A stretch of 64,000 nucleotides of DNA, from the NCBI GenBank assembly GCA_029287455.1, contig JARFRB010000087.1, positions 1-64,000 on the forward strand, in the 5' to 3' direction. This document shows, in pieces, positions 18,836-27,366 of the stretch. The stretch is from Pelagibius litoralis (GTDB taxonomy: Bacteria; Pseudomonadota; Alphaproteobacteria; Kiloniellales; DSM-21159). The translations under genes and the position numbers were made by a program. How positions within the stretch are numbered: the stretch's first letter is position 1; every line of letters starts with the position of its first letter. The notes under the pieces are model-generated. The model had not been told where the DNA came from and made no database searches. It worked only from the letters and a program-made list of their open reading frames with translations.

Positions 18836-19561
18836 ATGACGGGCCAATTCGAAATGCAGAACACCATTGCCCTGGTCGACGACGACCGGAACATCCTGAT
18901 CTCGGTCGCCATGGCCTTGGAGGCGGAAGGCTTCAAGGTCCGCACCTACACCGATGGGTCGGAGGCCTTGCGGGGCCTGTCCAGCCAGCCGGCCGATCTC
19001 GCGGTTCTCGATATCAAGATGCCGCGCATGGACGGTATGGAACTGCTTGGCCGCTTGCGCGAGAGCACGAACCTGCCCGTCATATTCCTGACCTCGAAAG
19101 ACGATGAGATCGACGAGGTTCTGGGCCTCAGGATGGGCGCCGACGATTACATCACCAAGCCCTTCTCCCAGCGCTTGCTCATCGAGCGGATCCGAGCCTT
19201 GTTGCGCCGCGAGCGCAACAGCAAGGATGGGGGCGGGGAAACGGCCGAGGCGCCGCTGGGCCGGGGCAGCCTGGTGCTCGACCCGGCGCGGCACTTGTGC
19301 ACCTGGAAGGGCGAGCCCGTGAACCTGACGGTGACCGAGTTCCTGATCCTGCGGGCCCTTGCCCAGCGGCCCGGCCATGTCAAGAACCGCGACCAATTGA
19401 TGGACGCTGCCTATGGCGAGCATATCTATGTGGATGACCGGACGATCGATAGCCACATCAAGCGCCTGCGCAAGAAGTTCAAGGAGATCGACGACGACTT
19501 CGGACAAATCGAAACGCTGTATGGGGTCGGTTATCGCTACAAGGAAGACAAAGCGGCCTAG
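18836..19561 (+). CDS. chvI: Two-component response regulator ChvI (OmpR family)
   Basis: 241-residue DNA-binding regulator. Receiver domain 10-125 has the acidic pair D-D-D, phospho-acceptor Asp59 in [11 protein letters not shown], and Lys in K-P-F-S. The OmpR-type winged helix follows, with L-T-V-T-E-F-L-I-L and the recognition helix [15 protein letters not shown]. In Sinorhizobium, Agrobacterium and Brucella ChvI/ExoS or BvrR/BvrS controls envelope, acid response and virulence, and works beside HPrK and the PTS. Two starts are possible: ATG 18836, and ATG 18854 ([11 protein letters not shown]), which better matches the usual N-terminus; neither has a strong ribosome site. chvG follows after 86 bp. 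Confidence 0.93.
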   Translation: MTGQFEMQNTIALVDDDRNILISVAMALEAEGFKVRTYTDGSEALRGLSSQPADLAVLDIKMPRMDGMELLGRLRESTNLPVIFLTSKDDEIDEVLGLRMGADDYITKPFSQRLLIERIRALLRRERNSKDGGGETAEAPLGRGSLVLDPARHLCTWKGEPVNLTVTEFLILRALAQRPGHVKNRDQLMDAAYGEHIYVDDRTIDSHIKRLRKKFKEIDDDFGQIETLYGVGYRYKEDKAA

Positions 19562-19647
19562 CCAGGCGCCCGCCGGGGTGAGGCCGGGGTCGCGGCGGAA
19601 CCGCGGTCCGCTCGCCCAAGCGGCTCGCTTCGGCCGCGATCCGGTTT

Positions 19648-21540
19648 ATGATTGACGCCATGAACGCGGATACGCCATTCGGCCCTTCGCTTGGGCGGTT
19701 GGAGCGCGGCGGGCGCGGCGACCTGACCGCGCGGCCCGAGGACCGCCTTGATCGGCGGTCAAAGCCGCGGCAGGTGCCGCCCGATTCCGCGGACGCCTCG
19801 CCCGATCCCGATCCCGCCGCCGGAACCGTCACCGGGACCGCGCGCGGGACGGTCCCGGAGACGGCCTTAAGGGACGCTCCTGGGGATGCCCGGCCCACAG
19901 CGCGAGGTCAAAGCGCCGAGAGGCCGCAGGAGCCGATGGCTTTGCGCAAACGCCGCCCGGCGTGGCGCTCTCCGCTGACCCGGCGCATCCTGCTGATGAA
20001 TATGCTGGTGCTGGCCATCCCCGTGCTTGGCTTGCTGCACCTCGAGCAGTACCGCCAGAGCCTGATCGACTCGGAGCTGGACGCGATGACGACCCAGGCC
20101 GAAATCTTCTCCTTGGCCCTTGGTTCGACCAGCACCCGCGACAACGACAACGGTCAGCCGGCCCTGATGCACGAAACCACGCGCCAGGTCATGCGTGTCC
20201 TCTTGAACGGGACGACCCTGAGGGCGCGGGTCTTCAGCGTGGACGGCAAGCTGGTGGGCGATTCCTTCCTGCTCAGCGGGCCGGGCGGGCAGGTGCAGGT
20301 TTCCGAGCTGCCGCCACCGAACACAGCGCATGGGCCGGCCGAATGGATCGGCGACATCTACGACGAGATCGTCAACGGCCTGCCTGGGCATGAGGACTTG
20401 CCGCGCTACCGGGAAAGCGCGATCCAGCTCGCCAGTGACTACTTGGAGGTGGAGCGGGCCTTGCAAGGGGAAACCGCGCGCGTACCCCGGGTGGGCGGCG
20501 GCAACCGTTTGGTGCTGTCCGTCGCGGTTCCCGTCACGCGCTACCGTCAGGTTTTGGCCGCGTTAATGCTTTCCAAGGATGGCGCGGCGATCGATCAGGC
20601 GGTGATCGACCGGCGCCATGACGTTCTGCTGGTCTTCGCCGTCGCCTTGGGGGTTACGGTGCTTCTTTCGCTCTACTTGGCCCGGACCATCGTGGTGCCG
20701 CTGCACCGCTTGGCGGAGGCGGCGGACCGGGTGCGGCGCGGTAAGGGCAAGCGCGAGAGGATCCCGAACTTCACCCGGCGCCACGACGAGATCGGCGACC
20801 TCTCCGGCGCCTTGATCGACATGACCGAGGCCTTGCAATCGAAGCTCGAGGCCATTGAAGGCTTCGCCGCCGACGTGGCGCATGAAATCAAGAACCCGCT
20901 CACCTCGTTGCGCAGCGCGGTGGAGACGGTCGCGCGGCTGGACGACCCGGACCAGCAGCGCAAGCTGATGAGTATTATCCTCGATGACGTGCAGCGCCTC
21001 GACCGCTTGATCAGCGACATCTCCGATGCCTCGCGTTTGGACGCGGAGCTTGCGCGCGGCGAGACGGAAGTGGTCAACGTCTCCAATCTGCTCGAGACCC
21101 TCGTGGAAGTGCACCGCGCGACCCTTGGCGAGGGCGGGCCGCACTTTGACGTGGTCATGCCGGCGGATGACCGCTTGCTGGTGGATGGCATTGAGGGGCG
21201 CCTTGGACAAGTCTTCCGGAACTTGATCTCCAACGCGGTTTCCTTCTCGCCGCCCGGTGGGCGGATCGCGCTCTCGGCGACGCGCGAAACCGGACCCGGT
21301 GGGCAAGCCTGGGCGGTTATCTCTGTTTCCGACCAGGGTCCCGGGATCCCCGAGGGCAAGCTCGCCGCGATTTTCGACCGGTTTTACAGCGAGCGGCCGA
21401 AGGGCGAGAAGTTCGGCACGCATTCGGGGCTTGGCCTAAGCATCTCCAAGCAGATCGTGGAAGCCCACGGCGGGCAGATTCTCGCCGAGAACCGCCCCGA
21501 GGGCGGCGCGCGCTTCCTCGTCCGCCTGCCGGCGCGGTGA
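19648..21540 (+). CDS. chvG: Sensor histidine kinase ChvG
   Basis: Up to 630 residues. TM1 about 113-131, a periplasmic sensor domain about 135-322, TM2 about 326-345, HAMP about 346-398, H-box V-A-H-E-I-K-N-P-L with His412, N-box L-I-S-N-A-V-S-F, and ATP lid D-Q-G-P-G-I then S-G-L-G-L-S. It phosphorylates ChvI. The first 96 residues are rich in R, P, D and T, look disordered, and are longer than usual for ChvG. M97 (M-A-L-R-K-R-R-P) would give a more typical N-terminus, so the true start is uncertain. The stop overlaps the GTG start of the HprK-RapZ gene (GTGA), so kinase and carbon-sensing genes are translationally coupled. Confidence 0.92.
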   Translation: MIDAMNADTPFGPSLGRLERGGRGDLTARPEDRLDRRSKPRQVPPDSADASPDPDPAAGTVTGTARGTVPETALRDAPGDARPTARGQSAERPQEPMALRKRRPAWRSPLTRRILLMNMLVLAIPVLGLLHLEQYRQSLIDSELDAMTTQAEIFSLALGSTSTRDNDNGQPALMHETTRQVMRVLLNGTTLRARVFSVDGKLVGDSFLLSGPGGQVQVSELPPPNTAHGPAEWIGDIYDEIVNGLPGHEDLPRYRESAIQLASDYLEVERALQGETARVPRVGGGNRLVLSVAVPVTRYRQVLAALMLSKDGAAIDQAVIDRRHDVLLVFAVALGVTVLLSLYLARTIVVPLHRLAEAADRVRRGKGKRERIPNFTRRHDEIGDLSGALIDMTEALQSKLEAIEGFAADVAHEIKNPLTSLRSAVETVARLDDPDQQRKLMSIILDDVQRLDRLISDISDASRLDAELARGETEVVNVSNLLETLVEVHRATLGEGGPHFDVVMPADDRLLVDGIEGRLGQVFRNLISNAVSFSPPGGRIALSATRETGPGGQAWAVISVSDQGPGIPEGKLAAIFDRFYSERPKGEKFGTHSGLGLSISKQIVEAHGGQILAENRPEGGARFLVRLPAR

Positions 21541-22958
21541 CGGCGGTGGCGGCTCGGCGGCAAGACGGCGGCGAGACGCTCGTTCATGGGACCTGCATTG
21601 CCGTGGACACGCCCCGGGGACCGATGGCGATTCTGCTCAAAGGGCCCTCCGGCAGCGGCAAGTCGGACTTGGCTCTTCGCATGATCGACGCTGGCGCGAA
21701 ACTGATCGCCGACGATCAAGTGGTGCTGGAAAGACAGGGCGGATTGCTGCTCGCCGGGGCGCCGGATGCCCTTGCCGGTGCCTTGGAGGTGCGGGGGTTC
21801 GGCATCGCGGAGGTTGCCTCGATCGCGCACGCGCCCTTGGCGCTTGTCGCGCGGCTTGTCCGGGACGCGGAGATCGAGCGCTTGCCCGATGGAGGCTCGC
21901 TCAACCTCCTTGGCATCGAGGTTCCCGTTTTGGACATTGACCCCTTCACATTGTCGGCACCGGCCAAACTGCGCCTTGCGACAAAGGCCCGCTCGGCGGC
22001 TATAGTGCCTCCCGGAAAAGGCGAAGTCCGAGCAGGGGAGCCCGCAATGAAGGAAACCGATGCCGCCGCCCCGCCTGATTCCTCCAGCGCCAAGCCGTTG
22101 CCGGTGGTCTTGGTGACGGGGCTATCGGGGGCGGGCCGTGTCACGGCGCTCAAGGCCTTGGAGGACATTGGCTACGAATCGATCGACAATCTGCCGCTCA
22201 GTCTATTGGACCAGGCAATCTCGCAGGGTCATTTGGACCGGGCGGTGGCGGTCGGCCTGGATATCCGGGGCCGCGACTTCGCGGTGGCCCCTTTGCTTGA
22301 GCAGTTCGACCGCCTTGTCGCGAATCCTTCTTTGGACATCACATTGCTGTTCATCGACTGCGACGACGAGGTTTTGCAGCGGCGCTTCACCGAAACCCGG
22401 CGGCGCCACCCCTTGGCGCAGGAACGGCCGCTGCTCGACGGCATTGCCCACGAGCGCCGCTTGCTTGCCCCTTTGCGCGACCGTTGCACCTTGCTCGCCG
22501 ACACCTCCGAGACCACGGCCGCGGAGTTTCGCCATTTCGTCGCCAACCATCTTGCTCTGGATGATGGGCCGGGGATGGGGGTTTTCGTGACGTCCTTTTC
22601 CTTCCGGCATGGCTTGCCGCGCGAAGCCGATATCGTGCTCGACGTCCGCTTTTTGCGCAATCCGCACTATGAGAAGGAGCTCAGGCCCTTGACCGGCAGG
22701 GACCCGGTCGTTGCCGCCTACGTCGAGGCGGACCCGGCATTTGCGGCTTTTTTTTCTGGTTTGGTGGGGATGCTGGGGCCGCTGCTTCCGCATTATGAGC
22801 GTGAAGGCAAGAGCTATCTGACCATCGCGATCGGCTGCACCGGCGGTAAGCATCGTTCCGTCGCCATCGCCGAGAAGCTGGCGCACTGGTTCGTCGAGCA
22901 AGGCCGCCCGGCACGGCTGACCCATCGGGAAATCGAGGCAGGTCGGACGGGGGGCTGA
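21537..22958 (+). CDS. HPr kinase/phosphorylase fused in frame to RapZ
   Basis: One uninterrupted 473-codon frame. Residues 1 to about 150 are the short alphaproteobacterial HPrK catalytic domain (Walker A G-P-S-G-S-G-K-S at 36-43, then L-I-A-D-D-Q-V). Residues 171-473 are a full-length RapZ (formerly YvcJ/YhbJ): P-loop G-L-S-G-A-G-R-V at 195-202, D-N-L-P, and C-terminal G-C-T-G-G-K-H-R-S. HPrK phosphorylates a serine of HPr; RapZ binds RNA and glucosamine-6-phosphate in enterics, but its alphaproteobacterial role is unclear. The RapZ P-loop has R-V where K-S is usual. ATG 22047 (residue 171) has AGGGGAG seven bases upstream, so RapZ may also be made separately. The fusion start GTG overlaps the chvG stop. 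Confidence 0.88.
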   Translation: MTAVAARRQDGGETLVHGTCIAVDTPRGPMAILLKGPSGSGKSDLALRMIDAGAKLIADDQVVLERQGGLLLAGAPDALAGALEVRGFGIAEVASIAHAPLALVARLVRDAEIERLPDGGSLNLLGIEVPVLDIDPFTLSAPAKLRLATKARSAAIVPPGKGEVRAGEPAMKETDAAAPPDSSSAKPLPVVLVTGLSGAGRVTALKALEDIGYESIDNLPLSLLDQAISQGHLDRAVAVGLDIRGRDFAVAPLLEQFDRLVANPSLDITLLFIDCDDEVLQRRFTETRRRHPLAQERPLLDGIAHERRLLAPLRDRCTLLADTSETTAAEFRHFVANHLALDDGPGMGVFVTSFSFRHGLPREADIVLDVRFLRNPHYEKELRPLTGRDPVVAAYVEADPAFAAFFSGLVGMLGPLLPHYEREGKSYLTIAIGCTGGKHRSVAIAEKLAHWFVEQGRPARLTHREIEAGRTGG

Positions 22959-22998
22959 TGATACCACTTTCGATGTATAGTGTTTTACGATGCCGAAT

Positions 22999-23012
22999 TG
23001 CGTTAGAACGCA
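22999..23012. promoter_or_regulatory. 14-bp palindrome upstream of the EIIA gene
   Basis: TGCGTT-AG-AACGCA, a perfect 6-bp dyad, lies 25 bases before the EIIA start in a 79-bp gap that also contains a TATAGT hexamer at 22976-22981 without an obvious -35 partner. It could be an operator or part of a leader hairpin; no binding protein can be named. Confidence 0.25.
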
Positions 23013-23037
23013 GTTCGCGACATTTCGGGAAGAGCAG

Positions 23038-23448
23038 ATGATCGGCCTGGTCTTGGTGACCCATGGGGATCTGGCCCGCGAATTCATCGCGGCGATGGAG
23101 CATATCGTTGGACCGCAACGGAATGTGGCGGCGGTATGCATTGGTCCGGACGACGACATGGAGCAGCGCCGCCGCGACATCATTCGCAGCGTCGGGCAGG
23201 TCGAAAACGGCGGCGGCGTGGTCATTTTGACCGACATGTTCGGCGGAACGCCATCAAACTTGGCGATTTCCGTACTCGATCAAGGTAAGGTAGAGGTGAT
23301 CGCCGGCATAAACCTGCCGATGCTGATCAAGCTGGCCAGCGTGCGCGGGCAGGAACCGCTTGCCGCCGCGGTGGGGCAGGCACAAGAGGCGGGCCGCAAG
23401 TACATCAACGTGGCTTCGCAGCTTTTGAAGGACGAGCCGGCGGTTTAA
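23038..23448 (+). CDS. PTS EIIA component, mannose/fructose family (regulatory PTS)
   Basis: 136-residue EIIA-Man domain. The phosphorylated histidine is His9 in L-V-L-V-T-H-G-D-L-A, and the dimer/active-site motif T-D-M-F-G-G-T-P-S-N is near residue 70. No IIB, IIC or IID genes are nearby, so it probably ends the phosphate chain EI-HPr-EIIA in a regulatory role, as alphaproteobacterial ManX does. The ATG at 23038 follows GGAAGAG; an upstream frame to 22990 is unnecessary. It is 79 bp after hprK-rapZ and 38 bp before ptsH. Confidence 0.92.
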   Translation: MIGLVLVTHGDLAREFIAAMEHIVGPQRNVAAVCIGPDDDMEQRRRDIIRSVGQVENGGGVVILTDMFGGTPSNLAISVLDQGKVEVIAGINLPMLIKLASVRGQEPLAAAVGQAQEAGRKYINVASQLLKDEPAV

Positions 23449-23467
23449 ATCCCTTAATTGTTGGGGG

Positions 23468-23483
23468 CGGCTCGCGGGAGCCG
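23468..23483 (+). promoter_or_regulatory. Hairpin covering the ptsH ribosome binding site
   Basis: CGGCTC-GCGG-GAGCCG forms a 6-bp stem with a four-base loop ending three bases before the ptsH ATG. The GGGAG ribosome-site sequence lies in the loop and right arm, so folding would hide it. The stem is short; significance unproven. Confidence 0.35.
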
Positions 23484-23486
23484 ACT

Positions 23487-23792
23487 ATGACCGATGCCGG
23501 GGACACGGCCAACACCGATGGCGGCGCTTTTTTTCGGGAAGTCGTGATATCCAACCGCAAGGGTTTGCACGCCCGCGCGGCCGCGAAGTTCGTGAAGGTC
23601 GCCGGAGGTTTCGATGCCGATGTCACAGTGGTCAAGCGCGATCAAAGCGTGCCCGGCTCCTCGATCATGGGGCTGATGATGCTGGCTGCGGCACCTGGCT
23701 GCGCCCTGGAGCTGCGCGCCGAGGGCGTGGAGGCGCAAGCGGCGCTCGACGCTCTCGCCGACCTCGTGGAACGCAAGTTCGATGAAGACTAG
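23487..23792 (+). CDS. ptsH: Phosphocarrier protein HPr
   Basis: 101-residue HPr with a short extra N-terminus. His28 in K-G-L-H-A-R-A is the EI phosphorylation site; Ser59 in G-S-S-I-M-G-L matches the regulatory Ser46 of Gram-positive HPr and is the expected HPrK target, consistent with the hprK domain encoded 0.5 kb upstream. It is the hub between EI, EIIA and HPrK. The 3' end overlaps ptsI by 11 bp, so the two are probably translated together. Confidence 0.94.
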   Translation: MTDAGDTANTDGGAFFREVVISNRKGLHARAAAKFVKVAGGFDADVTVVKRDQSVPGSSIMGLMMLAAAPGCALELRAEGVEAQAALDALADLVERKFDED

Positions 23793-25656
23793 CGGCAAGG
23801 CAAAATCAAAGAGCAAAGGCAAGGCTGCCTCGCGACGGCGAGACCCGAGTGAGTCGGGAGCGGGTCAATCGAGACCGGGTCAATCCGGGCCGCCGCCGCG
23901 CCGGCGCGGATCGGAACGGGTCTTCGAAGGCCTAGGCGTTTCGCCCGGCATCGCGATCGGGCCGATTCATCTCAGCGAGTCCACGGAGGTGCACGCGGTC
24001 GAATACCAAGTACCTGCCGGCCGCGCCCAGGGCGAAGTTGAGCGCTTCCAGGCGGCGGCGGAGAAGGCGCTGCGCCAGCTTAAGAAGTTGAGGCGCAAAG
24101 CTTCCGAGTTTCATGGCGCCTCGGCCGAGGAGCTCGGCTACCTGCTTGAGGCCCATTTGCAGATGCTGCAATCGACGCGGCTGCAAGAGGGGGTGCGCCG
24201 GCGCATCGTCGACGGGCGCATCAACGCCGAAAGCGCGGTGATGCGTGAGATCGAGGGGATCGCGGCCGTCTTCGGCGCCATGGACGACGCTTACTTGGCA
24301 AGCCGCGGCAAGGAAGTGCGCGAGGTTGGCTACCGGATCCTGCGCAACCTAACGGAAGCTAATTTCACCAGCTTCAGAGACCTGGAGGCCGGCACGATCA
24401 TCGTCGGCGAGGATATAACGCCCGCGGATACGGCCCTGATGGATCCCAAGGTAATCGGCGGTTTCGCCTCGGCCCTGGGCGGGGCGGAGGGGCACACGGC
24501 AATCATGGCCCGCTCCTTGGGCCTGCCAGCGGTGCTCGGTGTCCCGGGATTGCTGGCCGGCGTGGAGCCTGGTGCGACCGCGATCGTCGACGGCGATCAA
24601 GGCTTGGTCATCGTGCATCCCACGAAGCGGCGGCTTGCCCACTACCAAAAGGTCCGTGACCGCCTGGCCCGCGCCAGCGCGGCCTTGGGCAAGCTCCGCA
24701 ATCTGCCCGCCGCGACCCGGGATGGCCGGGTGATCGGACTGCAGGCGAACTTGGAGCTGCCCAGCGAACTTGAGCAGGCGGCGGTTTCCGGCGCCGAGGG
24801 GATCGGCTTGCTGCGCACCGAGTTCATGTTCATGAACCGCGACGACCTGCCCGGGGAGGAAGAGCAGGCGCGGCTGCTCGGGCGAATCGTCAAGGGCATG
24901 GAAGGCCGGCCCGTGACTCTGCGCACCCTCGATGTTGGGGGTGAGAAGCTAGCCTCGGCCTTGGGCGACCATCTTGGCAACCCCGTGAACCCGGCGCTGG
25001 GATTGCGTGCGATCCGCTTGTCGCTGAAGGTGCCCGAGCTGCTGGAAACCCAGTTCGCGGCCATGCTGCGCGCGGGCGCCTTGGGGCATGTGCGCATTCT
25101 CTTGCCGATGATCTCCTCGGTGGAGGAGGTGCGGGACGCGCGCGCGATCCTGAACCGGGTGGCGGCGCGTCTGGTGCGGCAGGGCGTCGCCATCGCCGAC
25201 CCCTTGCCGCCGCTTGGGGTGATGATCGAGATCCCCGGGGCCGCGCTCGCCGCCGACAGCCTGGCCCGCGAGGCGGATTTCTTCGCCATCGGCACCAACG
25301 ATCTCATCATGTACACCCTTGCGATCGATCGCGGGGAAGAGCAGGTGGCCCATCTTTACAACCCCCTGCATCCGGCGGTTCTGCGGCTCATACAGTTCGC
25401 GATAGACGCAGCACTGCGCAACGACAAGCCGGTCTCGGTTTGCGGCGAGATGGCGGGCGACCCGCGCTATAGCTGCCTCTTCGTGGGCCTGGGCGTGCGC
25501 GAGCTCTCCATGGGCCCGAAAGCCTTGCCGCGGGTCAAGGACCGGATCCGGAAGATGGAATCGACGGCCGCCACGCAGCTCGCCTTGAGCGCCATCATCC
25601 AGCGCGATCCGGGCGAGATCGGCAAGCTGCTGGACGCCTTTAACCTGGAAGTCTAA
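23782..25656 (+). CDS. ptsI: PTS enzyme I (phosphoenolpyruvate-protein phosphotransferase)
   Basis: 624-residue cytoplasmic enzyme taking phosphate from PEP to HPr. Active His238 lies in G-G-A-E-G-H-T-A-I-M-A-R-S-L; the PEP-binding barrel shows L-L-R-T-E-F-M-F-M, E-I-P-G-A-A-L and G-T-N-D-L-I-M-Y, with Cys in V-C-G-E-M-A-G-D. There is no GAF domain, so it is EI rather than EI-Ntr (PtsP). The first 45 residues are a basic K/S/R/P-rich tail that looks disordered. The ATG at 23782 overlaps the ptsH end by 11 bp. With PckA producing PEP nearby, this system can report the PEP/pyruvate state. Confidence 0.95.
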   Translation: MKTSGKAKSKSKGKAASRRRDPSESGAGQSRPGQSGPPPRRRGSERVFEGLGVSPGIAIGPIHLSESTEVHAVEYQVPAGRAQGEVERFQAAAEKALRQLKKLRRKASEFHGASAEELGYLLEAHLQMLQSTRLQEGVRRRIVDGRINAESAVMREIEGIAAVFGAMDDAYLASRGKEVREVGYRILRNLTEANFTSFRDLEAGTIIVGEDITPADTALMDPKVIGGFASALGGAEGHTAIMARSLGLPAVLGVPGLLAGVEPGATAIVDGDQGLVIVHPTKRRLAHYQKVRDRLARASAALGKLRNLPAATRDGRVIGLQANLELPSELEQAAVSGAEGIGLLRTEFMFMNRDDLPGEEEQARLLGRIVKGMEGRPVTLRTLDVGGEKLASALGDHLGNPVNPALGLRAIRLSLKVPELLETQFAAMLRAGALGHVRILLPMISSVEEVRDARAILNRVAARLVRQGVAIADPLPPLGVMIEIPGAALAADSLAREADFFAIGTNDLIMYTLAIDRGEEQVAHLYNPLHPAVLRLIQFAIDAALRNDKPVSVCGEMAGDPRYSCLFVGLGVRELSMGPKALPRVKDRIRKMESTAATQLALSAIIQRDPGEIGKLLDAFNLEV

Positions 25657-25659
25657 CGC

Positions 25660-26142
25660 CTAGGGCAGGCCGCCCTGATCTTCGGAGCCGATCCGGCCGG
25701 GGCTGGCCTCTAGATCGCCGCGCACCCGCTTGGGGTCCTGGCCCAGCAGGCCGCAGAGGCGCTTGAACTCCTTCTCCTCCGCAGGATGATCGATGCCGTC
25801 CGCCGTCATCACCAGCCAGGCGACGCGAAGCAAGGCCCGGCTGCGCTTGAAGTCCGGCTCGTAGCGTTGAATTTTGCGATAGAGGATCACGTGGACGTCC
25901 GGCTCGCCGCGGCGCAACGCCTCGACGAAGCCGATGAAGGTTTCGCGCGCCTTGCTCAGGTCCAGCGGGCGCAGTTCCGGCACCTTGGCGAAGGCCTGCT
26001 CGATCTGCTGCAGCTCCAAGGGATGCAATTCGCCATCGGCCATCGACATCAGCGCGCAAGCGGCCATAACGGCCTTCAGAAAATCCTTATCGCGGTAACG
26101 CTGCAATTCGCCGCCGAGCTTGGTGATGAGCGATGGCCGCAT
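25660..26142 (-). CDS. TerB-like helical protein
   Basis: 160-residue, mostly helical protein with two repeated acidic motifs, M-A-D-G-E-L-H-P-L-E (about 34-43) and T-A-D-G-I-D-H-P-A-E (about 113-122). Such D-G-x-x-x-x-x-E motifs are characteristic of the TerB/DjlA-type metal-binding fold. No signal peptide or membrane segment. The start ATG 26142 follows GGGAGGA. It is the last gene on the minus strand after the peptide ABC permease, 33 bp downstream, and ends 3 bp from the convergent ptsI stop. Specific function unknown; tellurite resistance should not be assumed from the family name. Confidence 0.65.
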   Translation of the reverse strand: MRPSLITKLGGELQRYRDKDFLKAVMAACALMSMADGELHPLELQQIEQAFAKVPELRPLDLSKARETFIGFVEALRRGEPDVHVILYRKIQRYEPDFKRSRALLRVAWLVMTADGIDHPAEEKEFKRLCGLLGQDPKRVRGDLEASPGRIGSEDQGGLP

Positions 26143-26175
26143 GGGCCCGGATCCTCCCTTCGTTTCTCCAGCGCG

Positions 26176-27366
26176 CTACTTGTAGGGGTCTGCTGCGTCG
26201 CGCAGCCCGTCGCCTAGGAAGTTGAAAGCCAAGACCACGATCACCACCGGAACGCCCGGCAGCAAGAGCCAGGGATACAGCGTAATCGCGTTGATGTTCT
26301 GCGCCTCGGTCAGCAACACGCCCCAAGACGTGACGGGCGGCCGCAGGCCGAGCCCCAAGTAAGATAGGGCGGTTTCCGCCAAAATCATGTTGGGGATCGA
26401 AAGCGTCGCCGAGGCGATGAGGTGGCTTGCGAAGCTGGGCAGCAGATGGCGGCCGATGATCCGGGCCGGCGAGGCGCCCATCAACTGGGCGGCGGTGGCG
26501 AAATCCTCCTCTCGCAGGGACAGAAGTTTCGAACGCACGGCGCGCGCCAGTCCCGGCCAGTCCAACAAGGCCAGAATAAATGTGAGCCCGAAGAAGACGC
26601 CGATTGGCGACCAGGTCACCGGCAAGATCGCCGAGAGAGTCATGAAAAGCGGGATCTCCGGGAAGGAGCGCAGGATCTCGATGCTCCGCTGGGTCAGATC
26701 GTCCACCCAGCCGCCGTAGTATCCGGCCAGGCCGCCGATCACGATGCCCAGAATAAAGCTCAAGGAAATCCCGATAAGGCCGATGGTGAGAGAAATCCGC
26801 GCGCCATAGATGATCCGGCTCAGGACATCGCGGCCCAGCCGGTCCGTGCCCATCAGGAAGAGGGTGCCGTCCTTGGCCGGGCAGAAGAGATGGAAGTTGC
26901 CTTCCCACTGCCCCCAGAAACGGTATTCGTCGCCAAGACAGAAGAAGCGGATGCGCTGCGGCTCGCTCTTGTTGGGAACGTAGTTGCGGCTCAAGGTCGT
27001 CAGATCGAGCTTGTAGTCGAAGCCGTAGACGAAGGGCCCGACGAATGCGCCCTCGTGGAAGAAGCGTAAAGCCTGCGGCGGGGCGTAGATGGAGTCCGTG
27101 TTGCGGGTGTGAAGGTTGTAGGGCGCCACGATCTCGGCGATGACCACAAGAAGATAGAAGAAGGCCAGGACCAGGCCCGAAACCACCGCGAGCTTATGGT
27201 GGCGGAACTTCCACCACATGATCGTCCACTGGCCCGCCTGGTAATAGCGCTCCTGCTCGGGGGTTAGGGTGTCCTTGGTGTAGGGATTGAAGGGATCGGG
27301 GTCGACATAGTGCCCCTCACGCGGCGGCGGCGGCAGATTCCGGCGGTCGATCGGCTTGTCGCTCAT
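26176..27366 (-). CDS. Peptide/oligopeptide ABC transporter permease (DppC/YejE type)
   Basis: 396-residue inner-membrane permease. TM1 is at about 58-80, a long loop of roughly 110 residues follows, then M-G-T-D-R-L-G-R-D-V-L-S-R (the DppC-family signature) and five further membrane segments; the EAA loop reads A-A-Q-L-M-G-A-S-P-A-R-I-I. The long N-terminal cytoplasmic stretch and enlarged first loop are reminiscent of YejE-type permeases and longer than plain DppC (about 300). The start overlaps the stop of the partner permease as ATGA. The substrate cannot be inferred because no binding protein is encoded nearby. Confidence 0.85.
   Translation of the reverse strand: MSDKPIDRRNLPPPPREGHYVDPDPFNPYTKDTLTPEQERYYQAGQWTIMWWKFRHHKLAVVSGLVLAFFYLLVVIAEIVAPYNLHTRNTDSIYAPPQALRFFHEGAFVGPFVYGFDYKLDLTTLSRNYVPNKSEPQRIRFFCLGDEYRFWGQWEGNFHLFCPAKDGTLFLMGTDRLGRDVLSRIIYGARISLTIGLIGISLSFILGIVIGGLAGYYGGWVDDLTQRSIEILRSFPEIPLFMTLSAILPVTWSPIGVFFGLTFILALLDWPGLARAVRSKLLSLREEDFATAAQLMGASPARIIGRHLLPSFASHLIASATLSIPNMILAETALSYLGLGLRPPVTSWGVLLTEAQNINAITLYPWLLLPGVPVVIVVLAFNFLGDGLRDAADPYK

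Noticed and set aside
23443-23457. CtrA-like pair of TTAA sites in the EIIA-ptsH gap
   Set aside because: Spacing is five bases rather than the seven of the TTAA-N7-TTAA consensus.
25660-26142. Tellurite resistance determinant
   Set aside because: Only the TerB-like fold is suggested; no other ter genes are present, so a resistance role is not supported.
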